From Lingula anatina (Eukaryota; Brachiopoda; Lingulata; Lingulida; Lingulidae), in assembly GCF_001039355.2 (NCBI RefSeq), contig NW_019775718.1:175641-239640 (forward strand): a stretch of DNA of 64,000 nt, read 5' to 3'. Under the pieces are notes generated by a model. That model did not search any database, was not told the origin of the DNA, and worked only from the letters and a program-made list of their open reading frames with translations. The translations under genes and the position numbers were made by a program. Of this stretch, positions 51,901-63,578 are shown piece by piece; position 1 is the first letter of the stretch; every line of letters starts with the position of its first letter.

Positions 51901-54900
51901 TGAAAAGTTTTGAGATAAACATCTTCAGTGTTCTTGGAAATCAGTGAGGGGAAAATGTACTTTGTAAACTAACCATTCAATGTTGGTTTTAAACTAGGCA
52001 GATGCAGACATCGCAGATATCATACCAAACCTCCAGTTTCACTCAGCTACAAATTTAATAATAAACTTATAGGTAACATAAAGCAATATATCGGCTCAAA
52101 AAATGATAATAAATATAAGTAACATATAATGATATATCGGCCACAAATTTAATAAGTTTAGATGAAACAATCTATTTACAAAACAGAAAAAGTTAACATT
52201 TGTAAACACATCTCTCTTTCATTTTCACTCCTTTCACAGTGTAACAAACTTTCTTTGAAACAAAATCTCCAAGACAGTGTTTACAACCCCCAGGCAATCA
52301 AAAAATTAAGCCCTCTGCATGTTTATTTCTAGCAAATATATGATCTGGTAAACTTAATTTACCTCGACCTCTTTCCTGTATCATAAGCCTAATCCAAAAG
52401 CTAACAGCTGCTTACTTAAACATCAATATAATCATTACAAAAGAGCAAGTTCTACTCTCTCATTTAAACCTAAAACTTAGCTACAAATCTCACCTTAAAG
52501 TTACCTTCTTAGCTAAGCTTCTTACCGTACTTGGTAAGCTGTATCAGTGTGGGAGTTCTGCACACTTCAAACTGTGAGAAGATGTTGTACCACTCAGGAG
52601 TAAACATCAAATCATGTCTTTCTATAGTATTGGCTCAGGCATCTACACTCAGGTAGAAGACAATCGTATTGGCAAATGGTCAATGTAAATTGATTTTTCT
52701 TACTTCCAATATTTGTTTCCCATTATAAATCACCATTGGCTAAAAAGCCACACAAAAGCTTCATAGCAACATTGCATTAATATTTCAGCAGTTGATTCTT
52801 GAGGCAAATGATCAAGATGCTGACAAAATGATCACGCTAGCAATCACAAATGACATGGGAAGTATCTTTGTTGCCGAAAAGCAGTACTTTCAATATTTGC
52901 AATGCTAATTTAATATCATTTTCCTGATCTATAAATGTCAGGGATCATGTTATGAATGACTCAACTTTTCAACTGAAATATCTTTTTTTTTCTTTTTTAC
53001 TTGAAACCATAAAACTATATAACAAAACATTAGCATCCAAAAGCTTAACAGCTGTTCAAAGTGAGTGCAAATACCAGCAATATACATTCTGCAAAATACA
53101 CATTTCAAAAAATACAATCCAATATCTTCAAGTGTTGTTGAGGTTGTATGTCTCCCCTGGGAGAGCTGGTGATATTGTACGAACATGTCGATTATGCCTG
53201 GGATAAGTTTACTTATAAGATTACCACACAGTTGCCAAGGATTAAAAGATTATTGGGAGCCTTTTGCTAGCTGTACCTTTTGTATTAATTCATAAATCAA
53301 TCAATTAACAAATTCTAGTAGTTAATGTGAGAGTGGTGGGGGGCAGGAGACTGTCTTCTAGGATAAAGATGACTCACACATGTCTTTGTATGTGCGACTA
53401 TTAAAACGCCCTTATGGATTATACAATAAATATGTTCTGATTAATGACAGGTAAAATTTTTTGAGACACAAATACAATTTATGGTCCAAGCAATTCACCA
53501 GTGAACACCCTATCAGGCATTTCATCATAACCATTGACACGATGCAACTTTATAATTCTTTAAATACCTCATTTCAAAGACTCCACAAAGATATTTCCTT
53601 CTTAGGCAATGGATTTGATAAAACTACTCCAGAAAAACAATAAGTATAAGACAACAAAAACACCTATTCAAAGAGTAACTTTATAGCAAAAAGCCAGAGA
53701 GATTTTGTTTTAGTCCCATATCATTTAAGTCAATTTCAAATGTTACAAATACAAAATATGATTATGTTAAGTACTTACAACTGCTTAAAACAAACCCTGC
53801 TGCATAAGGAGTTTTACCGAGGCTCTCACTGAATCACATATTTGGTGACAATCTTGTGTGGCGCCTGTCCCAGCCTTGTGGTCTAAGTTAAAACTGATAC
53901 AGATACTGGCCCTGATCAATACACACTAGTATCACACACCCCACAACAACACTGCTGATATGTACTACCATATCTACCCACCCTTATCAAACTAACATAA
54001 AATTTCTTTCAACAATACACACCTATTAAATTTTATTGGTCTGATTAGAAAACATGTGCGAGCAGTCCATAAAGAGTGATACATCAGGAATTAGATACTT
54101 GACACAGAAAATACCCACAGTAGCACTGTGTTATTAAAAGAAACAGCAGTATGGTTTCTGATAACAGTTTGGTAGGTGTGTGCTGTAGGTTGGAAGCTGC
54201 CAGGCCAGAAAACTATGCTTTTCATATGCGTGGAATTGATACTAGTGATCAAAACAATTTAACTGGGTCTAGCTTAACTGTTCAAATTTGTTGTGAATCA
54301 ATATTCATTTGTATAAACAGTGATTGAAAAGGTGGCATGTTAAAGTACTTGCCAGAAGGCTCTTTGTTAATTCTAATACAATCAATGTGTAACATCAGAC
54401 AGTGAATGCTAAATAAGTATGCAACTAGGCAATCAGGGAAGGGATTAATGAACTGATTCACAGGTAATAAATATCTCTAATCACATGTTTCCATGTTGCC
54501 GTAGATGTATTTATTTTGTGATTTTCCTTGTATCCTCAAGGAAAATGTGGCTAGCCAAAAAGCTCTTAGGAAAAATTCAACATAATATTTAATAACCTTG
54601 AATTTTCAATAAAAAAAAGTTAAGTGTTTTTATTTCAAGGTAATTATCCTTTTAAATCAATCATGTCACTAACACAACTTTTGTAAGTGGAGAGGTAATA
54701 ACATATACCATCTACTGGCAGCGAATGAACATTTGTTAAAACATGCTACATAATCATATTCAGCAATAAATAGATTTAAAAATATTAAATGTAAAGAGGG
54801 CAAGTCTGTGACCAGACATCAACCTAAAAATTGGCTTTCAACCAAGGAAACTTAAAATTTCTTTTATTTATTTATTCAAGATAGTAGAACTTACCACAGG

Positions 54901-57900
54901 TGGTGTTTCCATCCAGACACTGCAGGGTTTTGGTCGGGGATGGAGGGGTGGGTGTGGAATTGGAGGTGGTGTGATATTACGTATTTCAGAATCATTCTGG
55001 AATTCAGGTTCTGAAAGAGAAAAAACGTTTTTTTAATCACCTAATGTATACTGCCCCTTGCATATGAGTTTTTTTTTCAATAAAAAATTCAAAATTACAT
55101 CATTCAAAATTAGCTCTTAAAAGCTTTAAGTAATTTTTTTCTACACTGGAAATCTTTTACAAAAGAATGTAGGTAAATGCATACAAGTGATGTGGTAAGA
55201 CAAACCATGAAAGCTGTTAAATTTTTGTGCTAAATTTTACTTATATATGCAATGCTGAAATAGTTTTTCTGCACATGCACTTGATGTAATGCATATTCTT
55301 TAGAAAATATTCACATAATACATATGCTCAGAATATACTCACTACAACCTATCATAAAAGTGACTGGTGGATCCAATCTACAATTCAGGCTGTGTATGAA
55401 ACCAGCTTTTTAATATTTTCTTGTATATTTTGAAAACAGAAAAAATTCATCAAACTTGTCAATATAAAAAAGGTTAAAAACTTACCATTTTCTTTATCCA
55501 CAATGGTAACATCTAAAACAGAAAAAAAAGAAGTAATCATTTCTAAAGTTCCTCATTACCCTACATCATCAATTTACATCACTGAACAAATCATCCATTT
55601 AAATATCAAACATATCACATCTTTTTACTTCTAAAATGATTCTTTTCTTGGGCCACAGAACAAAATTATATGGAGAGGCATTAACATCAAACCCATCACA
55701 TTTAATTTCTAAAACTTTTCTTTTCTCAAGTCACAAAATGAAATTATATGGACCGCACATGTTAATCTTTACAACTTACCTATCTTTTCATCCCAGTCAT
55801 CCTCTTCTTTCACCTCCACCTCGGAAACCGCAGGTGATTCAGGTCGCACATATTCTGGCTCCGTGGAGGGCCTGGCAGACCTACGTCCGCCGTGTCCCTG
55901 ACTGCTGCTGTCTTTCCTGTCAATATCTACATCAGAGTATTGGTGATGGTGGTGGTGATGATCATGGTGATGAATCTCTGTGGAATGGTCACGCTCATGA
56001 AGTATGGCACTCTGGACGAAGTTGCAGAAATGGGGAATGTGGCCACGGGTTACCTGGTAGCGGAATAAAAAAATCAGAATTGTATGGATATAATTGTACT
56101 TCTTCTTATTAATCTTATATGTACATGTAATAATCAACCTATTTATTAATAATAGATATACGAAAAAAACAGAGTTGATATGATTTTATGTGTTGAATGT
56201 TTTTAAAATAAAGTGAAATGTACAAAGCATGAAATCATGCACTGTTAAGTCATCTTTTTTCGGTTAGTCAGTTCTCACATTCTCACACTCTGACAAACAA
56301 TATAAATAAAATATTGACCACCTGTGTAAATATCATGATTTTGTTACATATGAATGGTGTCACATCAAACCAAACAAATTGGCTTTGAGGTTACTACCTC
56401 TAGGTGATACTTTTTATGAACAGAATAAACCAATCCCCTTTTAAAGGTATATGTCTAAAAGACTAAAATGTAACGAAATTAAAACATTTATCAAGCCCCC
56501 ACCACTGGGCGAGTACTTAAACTTTAAATAAGTAGCTACTTCAGAAAGATTTTTTCTCTACAGACAAGTTAATCAAAAACAATCCATTATCCAAAAACAA
56601 CATATAAGGGGCAAGAATCCTAGTTCAAACAGTAAAAGTAGATAAGCGCTAGCAATTAGTCGATAAAATCTGCATTAAATCAGTGTTAATGTACCCCATG
56701 CAGTGCTTTAATGTGGCAACAAACATGCTATCTAATTTATGATTACTTCCTGGCATAAAAGAAATAAGTGCAGAGAAACTTATTTTCAAAATGTTGTAAT
56801 TAATAATTAGTTTTTAATTCTTGTTACTGGTCAATTAGTTACTTCCCATTATTATTCTTTTGGCAAATACAACATTTAAATGTATATAGTTAGTAATATT
56901 TATCAAGTCTGCAACATTAGTGACATTAATCAAGACTACTACTCACTGGCTCACGCTCAGCCAACCCTCTCTGGAAGAATAATTTTGTTTATCAACTATT
57001 AAATTCCCTTCTTTGCATCTTGAAATTTAATATGTATCATTTCACTTGTTAAAAGAAATGATACAGTTCCAAATACCTTTTTTTTTTCATTATAAAATCA
57101 TTAGATCAGCTTTAAAATAATTTCTCTAACATCTAACCTTTATTATCAATCATTATTCAGTATTTGTAACACTATAAATAATTCTCTTTTCTTTCTACAT
57201 CAACCCTTCAGAAGACTGAGAAAAACAAACAAACTAAAAAAAAAACATAAATATATTTGTACCCTTCCTCCTGGAGGTGCAGTGCTGGGTCTAGCAGGTC
57301 TGGTGTAAGCAATATATTGTTCATATTCTGTCTCTGGCGGGTCTCTCACTCCAGCTGCTGAACGCGGGCGACTGCCTGGAGAAACCACAGTACTGTTGGT
57401 CCCATATGCACAATCCCCCATAGGGCAGCGGAATTCTCCACAGTGGCGGCATGCTGTTTGGGGTCTAGTGAGGAGAAGCTGTAGGTGGATATGTGTATGG
57501 TCAAAACATCGAGCATGTCTGTCTAAAAAACGATGGTTTGGATGAGGCGAAAATTCATACATGAGACGTTCATCTTCAAATGCTCTGCTGACTAGAGTAT
57601 AGCTTTTCTTGTTGAGAGATACGGCACTGGCAGGCCGTCTGGGTCCTGCACTCCATGCCCTTCTCTTTTTGCCNCTTTCACCTCCACCTCGGAAACCGCA
57701 GGTGATTCAGGTCGCACATATTCTGGCTCCGTGGAGGGCCTGGCAGACCTACGTCCGCCGTGTCCCTGACTGCTGCTGTCTTTCCTGTCAATATCTACAT
57801 CAGAGTATTGGTGATGGTGGTGGTGATGATCATGGTGATGAATCTCTGTGGAATGGTCACGCTCATGAAGTATGGCACTCTGGACGAAGTTGCAGAAATG

Positions 57901-60900
57901 GGGAATGTGGCCACGGGTTACCTGGTAGCGGAATAAAAAAATCAGAATTGTATGGATATAATTGTACTTCTTCTTATTAATCTTATATGTACATGTAATA
58001 ATCAACCTATTTATTAATAATAGATATACGAAAAAAAACAGAGTTGATATGATTTTATGTGTTGAATGTTTTTAAAATAAAGTGAAATGTACAAAGCATG
58101 AAATCATGCACTGTTAAGTCATCTTTTTTCGGTTAGTCAGTTCTCACATTCTCACACTCTGACAAACAATATAAATAAAATATTGACCACCTGTGTAAAT
58201 ATCATGATTTTGTTACATATGAATGGTGTCACATCAAACCAAACAAATTGGCTTTGAGGTTACTACCTCTAGGTGATACTTTTTATGAACAGAATAAACC
58301 AATCCCCTTTTAAAGGTATATGTCTAAAAGACTAAAATGTAACGAAATTAAAACATTTATCAAGCCCCCACCACTGGGCGAGTACTTAAACTTTAAATAA
58401 GTAGCTACTTCAGAAAGATTTTTTCTCTACAGACAAGTTAATCAAAAACAATCCATTATCCAAAAACAACATATAAGGGGCAAGAATCCTAGTTCAAACA
58501 GTAAAAGTAGATAAGCGCTAGCAATTAGTCGATAAAATCTGCATTAAATCAGTGTTAATGTACCCCATGCAGTGCTTTAATGTGGCAACAAACATGCTAT
58601 CTAATTTATGATTACTTCCTGGCATAAAAGAAATAAGTGCAGAGAAACTTATTTTCAAAATGTTGTAATTAATAATTAGTTTTTAATTCTTGTTACTGGT
58701 CAATTAGTTACTTCCCATTATTATTCTTTTGGCAAATACAACATTTAAATGTATATAGTTAGTAATATTTATCAAGTCTGCAACATTAGTGACATTAATC
58801 AAGACTACTACTCACTGGCTCACGCTCAGCCAACCCTCTCTGGAAGAATAATTTTGTTTATCAACTATTAAATTCCCTTCTTTGCATCTTGAAATTTAAT
58901 ATGTATCATTTCACTTGTTAAAAGAAATGATACAGTTCCAAATACCTTTTTTTTTTCATTATAAAATCATTAGATCAGCTTTAAAATAATTTCTCTAACA
59001 TCTAACCTTTATTATCAATCATTATTCAGTATTTGTAACACTATAAATAATTCTCTTTTCTTTCTACATCAACCCTTCAGAAGACTGAGAAAAACAAACA
59101 AACTAAAAAAAAAACATAAATATATTTGTACCCTTCCTCCTGGAGGTGCAGTGCTGGGTCTAGCAGGTCTGGTGTAAGCAATATATTGTTCATATTCTGT
59201 CTCTGGCGGGTCTCTCACTCCAGCTGCTGAACGCGGGCGACTGCCTGGAGAAACCACAGTACTGTTGGTCCCATATGCACAATCCCCCATAGGGCAGCGG
59301 AATTCTCCACAGTGGCGGCATGCTGTTTGGGGTCTAGTGAGGAGAAGCTGTAGGTGGATATGTGTATGGTCAAAACATCGAGCATGTCTGTCTAAAAAAC
59401 GATGGTTTGGATGAGGCGAAAATTCATACATGAGACGTTCATCTTCAAATGCTCTGCTGACTAGAGTATAGCTTTTCTTGTTGAGAGATACGGCACTGGC
59501 AGGCCGTCTGGGTCCTGCACTCCATGCCCTTCTCTTTTTGCCGTCTTCTCCAGGCAGAACCTTCCAAGGTCGGCCACTAGAGGGCCGCTGTGCACTGAGA
59601 GGCCTGGGTTTCCTCCATCCCCCTGTTACAGTGGCAGACTGCGGCCTGGGAGGCGTGGTTCTACTGTAGGCTGAGTAGGCTGCTGAAGCGCTCTTTGGTC
59701 TCTGTCTTACTTGTTGGGCTTGTTTCTGCACTGGGGTAGAAGTTTTCAAATCAGTGCTGAGGTGCACATCGTCTTCTGCACAAAGTAAAAAGTTTGTTTC
59801 ACCATCCTTTGTTGTTCTGCCATATTTCTTGCTTTGGAGTGTGTTGGAATATCCACGGGCTACCCAAGGAATGGAAGCATCTAGATCAGCAGGGTTTTCC
59901 ATAACTGCTCTCTGACGACAAATTAATCACCGAATCCTCTCCGTTCTCCATCAGTCTTGTACTCTCAATCCATGATGATAGGTCTTTTTAAGAATCAAGT
60001 ACCTGTATAAACAAAATTATAATTGATTTTTTTACCACATTAAATCTGTAACAATATAGATATAATTGTATGTAAACAGTAAACAATACCCTTAAGAGTA
60101 ACTCTAGAACACTCACCATTCATTCAGTGTTCAATATTGTTGACAAATGCACCCCTCCATTGTCAATTGTTTTGATAAAATACTAGTAAATCAGGTGAGA
60201 CACTGGTGAATTGCTGGTACTGCCAGGCAGTTTTACACACTTTTACTCTCTTTTAACATTACACATATTGAGCAAATAATCAATAATTTAAGGTATGTAT
60301 AATGTACGTACTAGTACTGCTACTACTATTAAATTTTTTATTAAAATTACATTAAATTACTACAGGCACGTACCGTCCGATACTGTATGTTAAAATTTCA
60401 CTTAAAATATTATAGTTATCAAAGTGAAGCAACAACCCTATTGTTCATCAACATCAATAACAAACTTTACATTTTGGCTAGTGGCAATAGGAGTTAGATG
60501 CACTGTACTAATGTTGGACTGCTTGTGCTACACCGGAAGCGGGGTCCTTTAAAAAACATAGNTTCAAAAACAACATATAAGGGGCAAGAATCCTAGTTCA
60601 AACAGTAAAAGTAGATAAGCGCTAGCAATTAGTCGATAAAATCTGCATTAAATCAGTGTTAATGTACCCCATGCAGTGCTTTAATGTGGCAACAAACATG
60701 CTATCTAATTTATGATTACGTCCTGGCATAAAAGAAATAAGTGCAGAGAAACTTATTTTCAAAATGTTGTTAAATAGTTTTTAATTCTTGTTACTGGTCA
60801 ATTAGTTATTTCCCATTATTATTCTTTTGGCAAATACAACATTTAAATGTATATAGTTAGTAATATTTATCAAGTCTGCAACATTAGTGAGAATAGTGAC

Positions 60901-61966
60901 ATTAATCAAGACTACTACTCACTGGCTCACGCTCAGCCAACCCTCTCTGGAAGAATAATTTTGTTTATCAACTATTAAATTCCCTTCTTTGCATCTTGAA
61001 ATTTAATATGTATCATTTCACTTGCTAAAAGAAATGATAAAGTTCCGTGGAACATCTAACCTTTATTATCAATCATTATTCAGTTTTTGTAACACTATAA
61101 ATAATTCTCTTTTCTTTCTACATCAACCCTTCATAAGATTGAAATAAACAAAAAAAAAAATAAAAAAATAAAAAAAAACATAAATATATTTGTACCCTTC
61201 CTCCTGGAGGTGCAGTGCTGGGTCTAGCAGGTCTGGTGTAAGCAATATATTGTTCATATTCTGTCTCTGGCGGGTCTCTCACTCCAGCTGCTGAACGCGG
61301 GCGACTGCCTGGAGAAACCACAGTACTGTTGGTCCCATATGCACAATCCCCCATAGGGCAGCGGAATTCTCCACAGTGGCGGCATGCTGTTTGAGGTCGA
61401 GTGAGGAGAAGCTGTAGGTGGATATGTGTGTGGTCAAAACATCGAGCATGTCTGTCTAAAAAACGATGGTTTGGATGAGGCGAAAATTCATACATGAGAC
61501 GTTCATCTTCAAATGCTCTGCTGACTAGAGTAAAACTCTTCTTGTTGAGAGATACGGCACTGGCAGGCCGTCTGGGTCCTGCACTCCATGCCCTTCTCTT
61601 TTTGGCATCCTCCCCAGGCGGAACCTTCCAAGGTCGGCCACTAGAGGGCCGTTGTGCACTGAGAGGCCTGGGTTTCCTCCATCCCCCTGTTACAGTGGCA
61701 GACTGCGGCCTGGGAGGCGTGGTTCTACTGTAGGCTGAGTAGGCTGCTGAAGCACTCTTTGGTCTACGTCTTACTTGCTGGGCTTGTTTCTGCACTGGGG
61801 TAGAAGTTTTCAAATCAGTGCTGAGGTGCACATCGTCTTCTGCACAAAGTAAAAAGTTTGTTTCACCATCCTTTATTGTTCTGCCATATTTCTTGCTTTG
61901 GAGTGTGTTGGAATATCCACGGGCTACCCAAGGAATGGTAGCATCTAGTTCAGCAGTGTTTTCCAT
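42986..61966 (-). CDS. RPxSA-repeat basic/proline-rich protein with EF-hand-like C-terminus, unrecognised
   Basis: Model using the outermost first exon: 61966-61196, 56970-56947, 56053-55780, 55512-55486, 55010-54895, 50532-50330, 47855-47699, 47235-47080, 46021-45956, 45547-45509, 44863-44789, 44273-44180, 44006-43891, 43523-43360, 43124-42986; about 806 residues, all phases agreeing. Exons 47235 and 46021 have weak acceptors, and 45547-45509 a weak donor. Residues 1-257 carry repeated RP[KQLAR]SA motifs and a Cys cluster, C195-x2-C198-x4-C203-x4-C208, that could bind zinc. A His tract (HHHDHHHHHH), proline-rich stretches, a Lys/Glu helix, and from about 668 a helical EF-hand-like region lacking calcium ligands follow. 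Two microexons (24 and 27 nt) are used. An in-frame TGA lies upstream of the ATG. Such RPxSA-rich basic proteins are often microtubule or axoneme associated; that is inference. The first exons occur two or three times because of contig overlaps. I do not recognise the orthologue. Confidence 0.8.
47856..50329 (-). other. Intron of RPxSA-protein gene
   Basis: About 2.5 kb of AT-rich intron. Apart from the exon-like segment at 48599-48709 I see nothing supportable here. Confidence 0.6.
48599..48709 (+). other. Orphan exon-like segment on plus strand inside the RPxSA gene intron
   Basis: A 111-base open segment is bounded by a good acceptor (ATATTTGCAG) and a consensus donor (GTGAGT). It reads as 37 codons beginning KLSQLCWPMKFTIDKLNR, with DDKCVLFVEVF after. 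Its protein-like sense strand suggests a lone exon or a pseudogene scrap running against the host gene. I found no partner exons and do not recognise the protein. Confidence 0.25.
50533..54894 (-). other. Largest intron of RPxSA-protein gene
   Basis: About 4.4 kb, AT-rich, no convincing exon, repeat or RNA gene. Exons on both sides are in phase 0, so a skipped small exon cannot be excluded. Confidence 0.55.
55807..57673. repeat. Copy A of 1.87-kb block (first exons of RPxSA gene)
   Basis: It holds exon 56053-55780 (in part), microexon 56970-56947 and the 3' part of the first coding exon (57263-57673). It is cut off at the N at 57674. Copy B (57675 onward) is the same apart from one extra A in a homopolymer, in the stretches I compared. 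Confidence 0.93.
57674..57674. other. Single-N assembly junction 2
   Basis: The N cuts the first coding exon of the RPxSA gene. Right after it the sequence jumps back to the middle of the His-tract exon, 1868 bases earlier. The reading frame across it is chimaeric and meaningless. Confidence 0.93.
57675..60561. repeat. Copy B of the RPxSA 5' block, with a full first exon
   Basis: It begins inside the His-tract exon (57675-57921), then repeats microexon 58839-58816 and gives a complete first coding exon, 59902-59132 (257 codons, MENPADLDAS start), with its 5' UTR splice acceptor after 60002. It ends at the third N. It overlaps copy A at its left and copy C at its right. Confidence 0.9.
60562..60562. 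other. Single-N assembly junction 3
   Basis: Sequence after this N restarts at a point equivalent to 58461 of copy B (offset about 2104), but with clear divergence. Confidence 0.9.
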
Positions 61967-62620
61967 AACTGCTCTCTGATGACAAATTTATCACCGTGTC
62001 CTCTCCGTTCTCCATCAGTCTTGTACTCTCAATCCATGATGATAGGTCTTTTTAAGAATCAAGTACCTGTATAAATAAAATTATAATTGATTTTTTTACC
62101 ACATTAAATCTGTAACAATATAGATATAATTGTATGTAAACAGTAAACATTACCCTTAAGAGTAACTCGAGAACACTCACCATTCATTCAGTGTTCAACA
62201 TTGTTGACAAATGCACCTTTTCATTGTCAATTGTTTTGATAAAATACATGTACTAGTAAATCAGTGAGACACTGCAATGGTGAATTGCTGGTTCTACCAG
62301 ACAGTTTTACACACTTTTACTCTCTTTTAACACCACACATACTGAGCAAATAATCAATAATTTAAGGTATGTACAATGTACGTACTAGTACTGCTACTAC
62401 TATTTAAAATTTTAATTAAAATAACACCAAATTACTACAGGCACGTATCGACGATACTACTGTATATGTTAATATTTCATAGTTATCAAAGTGAAGAAAC
62501 AACCCTTTTGTTTATCAACATCAATAACAAACTTCACATTTTGGCTAAGGGCAATCAGAGTTAGATACGCTGTCCTGTACTAATGTTGTACTGCTTGTGC
62601 TATATTCAATATATACAGGA
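60563..62620. repeat. Copy C: diverged copy of the RPxSA 5' block
   Basis: It has microexon 60946-60923, full first coding exon 61966-61196 and the 5' UTR acceptor after 62066. Relative to copy B it lacks about 50 bases of intron near 61050, has further small indels, and changes eight residues (P4T, D6E, S10T, T31I, Q67R, L116P, G121A, Y145F). This is the level expected between haplotypes of a highly polymorphic animal. Only this copy continues to the 5' leader exon. Confidence 0.85.
61950..62015 (-). promoter_or_regulatory. Overlapping upstream ORF in the RPxSA-gene leader
   Basis: An ATG 49 bases before the main start opens a 21-codon frame (MENGEDTVINLSSESSYGK, then HC, stop) that runs across the main ATG in another frame. 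The equivalent in copy B is 59951-59886, with length and overlap kept. It would be expected to reduce translation from the main ATG. Confidence 0.6.
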
Positions 62621-62789
62621 AGCGGTATATATACTAGTACATGTATACTGAGTCTCAGTACTGAGTACATGTACATGTACAAATCTAGTCAGCTGTTTTG
62701 TACATCTCAAGTCATTTTTTCAAGCCCGTTTACACGAAATATTTTAATGTAAGTAACACCAATAGAGTAAATAATTAATTATGACTTAC

Positions 62790-62830
62790 CAATATGCTGT
62801 GTAATCATTTTCGACAAACTTTTTGACTCT
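62790..62830 (-). other. 5' leader exon of the RPxSA gene (right end approximate)
   Basis: On the minus strand a consensus donor (ATTG, then GTAAGT) ends at 62790. Spliced to the acceptor after 62066 it gives a leader with a further short ORF (MITQHIGT). The transcription start is not known; the right limit given here is a guess just short of the E-box at 62847. Confidence 0.45.
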
Positions 62831-62845
62831 CACGCTGTGCTGTTA

Positions 62846-62854
62846 TCACGTGAC
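62846..62854. promoter_or_regulatory. Palindromic E-box
   Basis: TCACGTGAC, a CACGTG E-box of the USF/MYC/TFE type with symmetric flanks, lies directly upstream of the presumed leader exon. It is a good candidate promoter element for the RPxSA gene. Confidence 0.45.
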
Positions 62855-63320
62855 CTAATTGTGTCACTGTTGCGAGGCAGAGTAAACAGAAACGTTCAGT
62901 AGACTTCCTTAAGCCTCACTCCGTTCTAGGAAAATAGATGTCCCACGAGTGAATAAAAGAATAGTTTTTTCTATTTCATTCCGTACCCGATCCTTCAGAC
63001 CAAATTCCTAGATTTAAATAACACTGGCGGTCAATAAAATCAATTCTTTTGAATCATTGCGCAGCCACTATGTTATTGCGACAGGTGCGCCCACGATTGA
63101 GCAATGAGGCGGTATTATAAAGAAATACGTAATCTTTTATGTTTCTTCCTGCGGTTTATTAAGTTACGATTGCAGATCAATATTTAAAGGGGATGGGGTG
63201 CATTTTCTGTTGATTCGAAGAAAGACAATAATTTTTTCTGAGATTCATTATTATCTGGCTTGGGTATTTTATGAAAAAAATCAGTTTCAAAAGCTAATTA
63301 TGATTCGTTTCTTAGGCTCT

Positions 63321-63523
63321 ATTCCCATAGATTTTAGATCGATCTATCCCCGCGGGGAGTCTCACTAGATTACTTTCAGATAATCCGACTTAAATGTCCG
63401 TCCCGCCTACTACAAGCTGTAAGGTGATAATTAACTTTCGTGTCCGCCCGGCTGACAGCTATTTAGCGTGGACCCCCAGGGAGTTAGGTCGATCTAAAGT
63501 AGGTCGATCTAATCTATGGAAAT
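63321..63523. mobile_element. 203-bp MITE-like element with terminal inverted repeats
   Basis: The left end 63321-63346 (ATTCCCATAGATTTTAGATC, then GATCTA) and the right end 63500-63523 are inverted copies, differing by a 2-base indel and a few substitutions. The interior is much richer in CpG and G/C than its surroundings, with a CCCCGCGGGG palindrome and a doubled GGTCGATCTAA motif. It has no coding capacity. Probably a non-autonomous DNA transposon; no target-site duplication identified. Confidence 0.55.
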
Positions 63524-63578
63524 GGGGTGTTAAACATCTTGCAACTAAACCTGAAATTGTTAAAAGTTCAAAATCGTC

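Noticed and set aside
57592-58005. 137-codon minus-strand frame running across the N at 57674
   Set aside because: It is a chimaera of two exons fused by the assembly junction.
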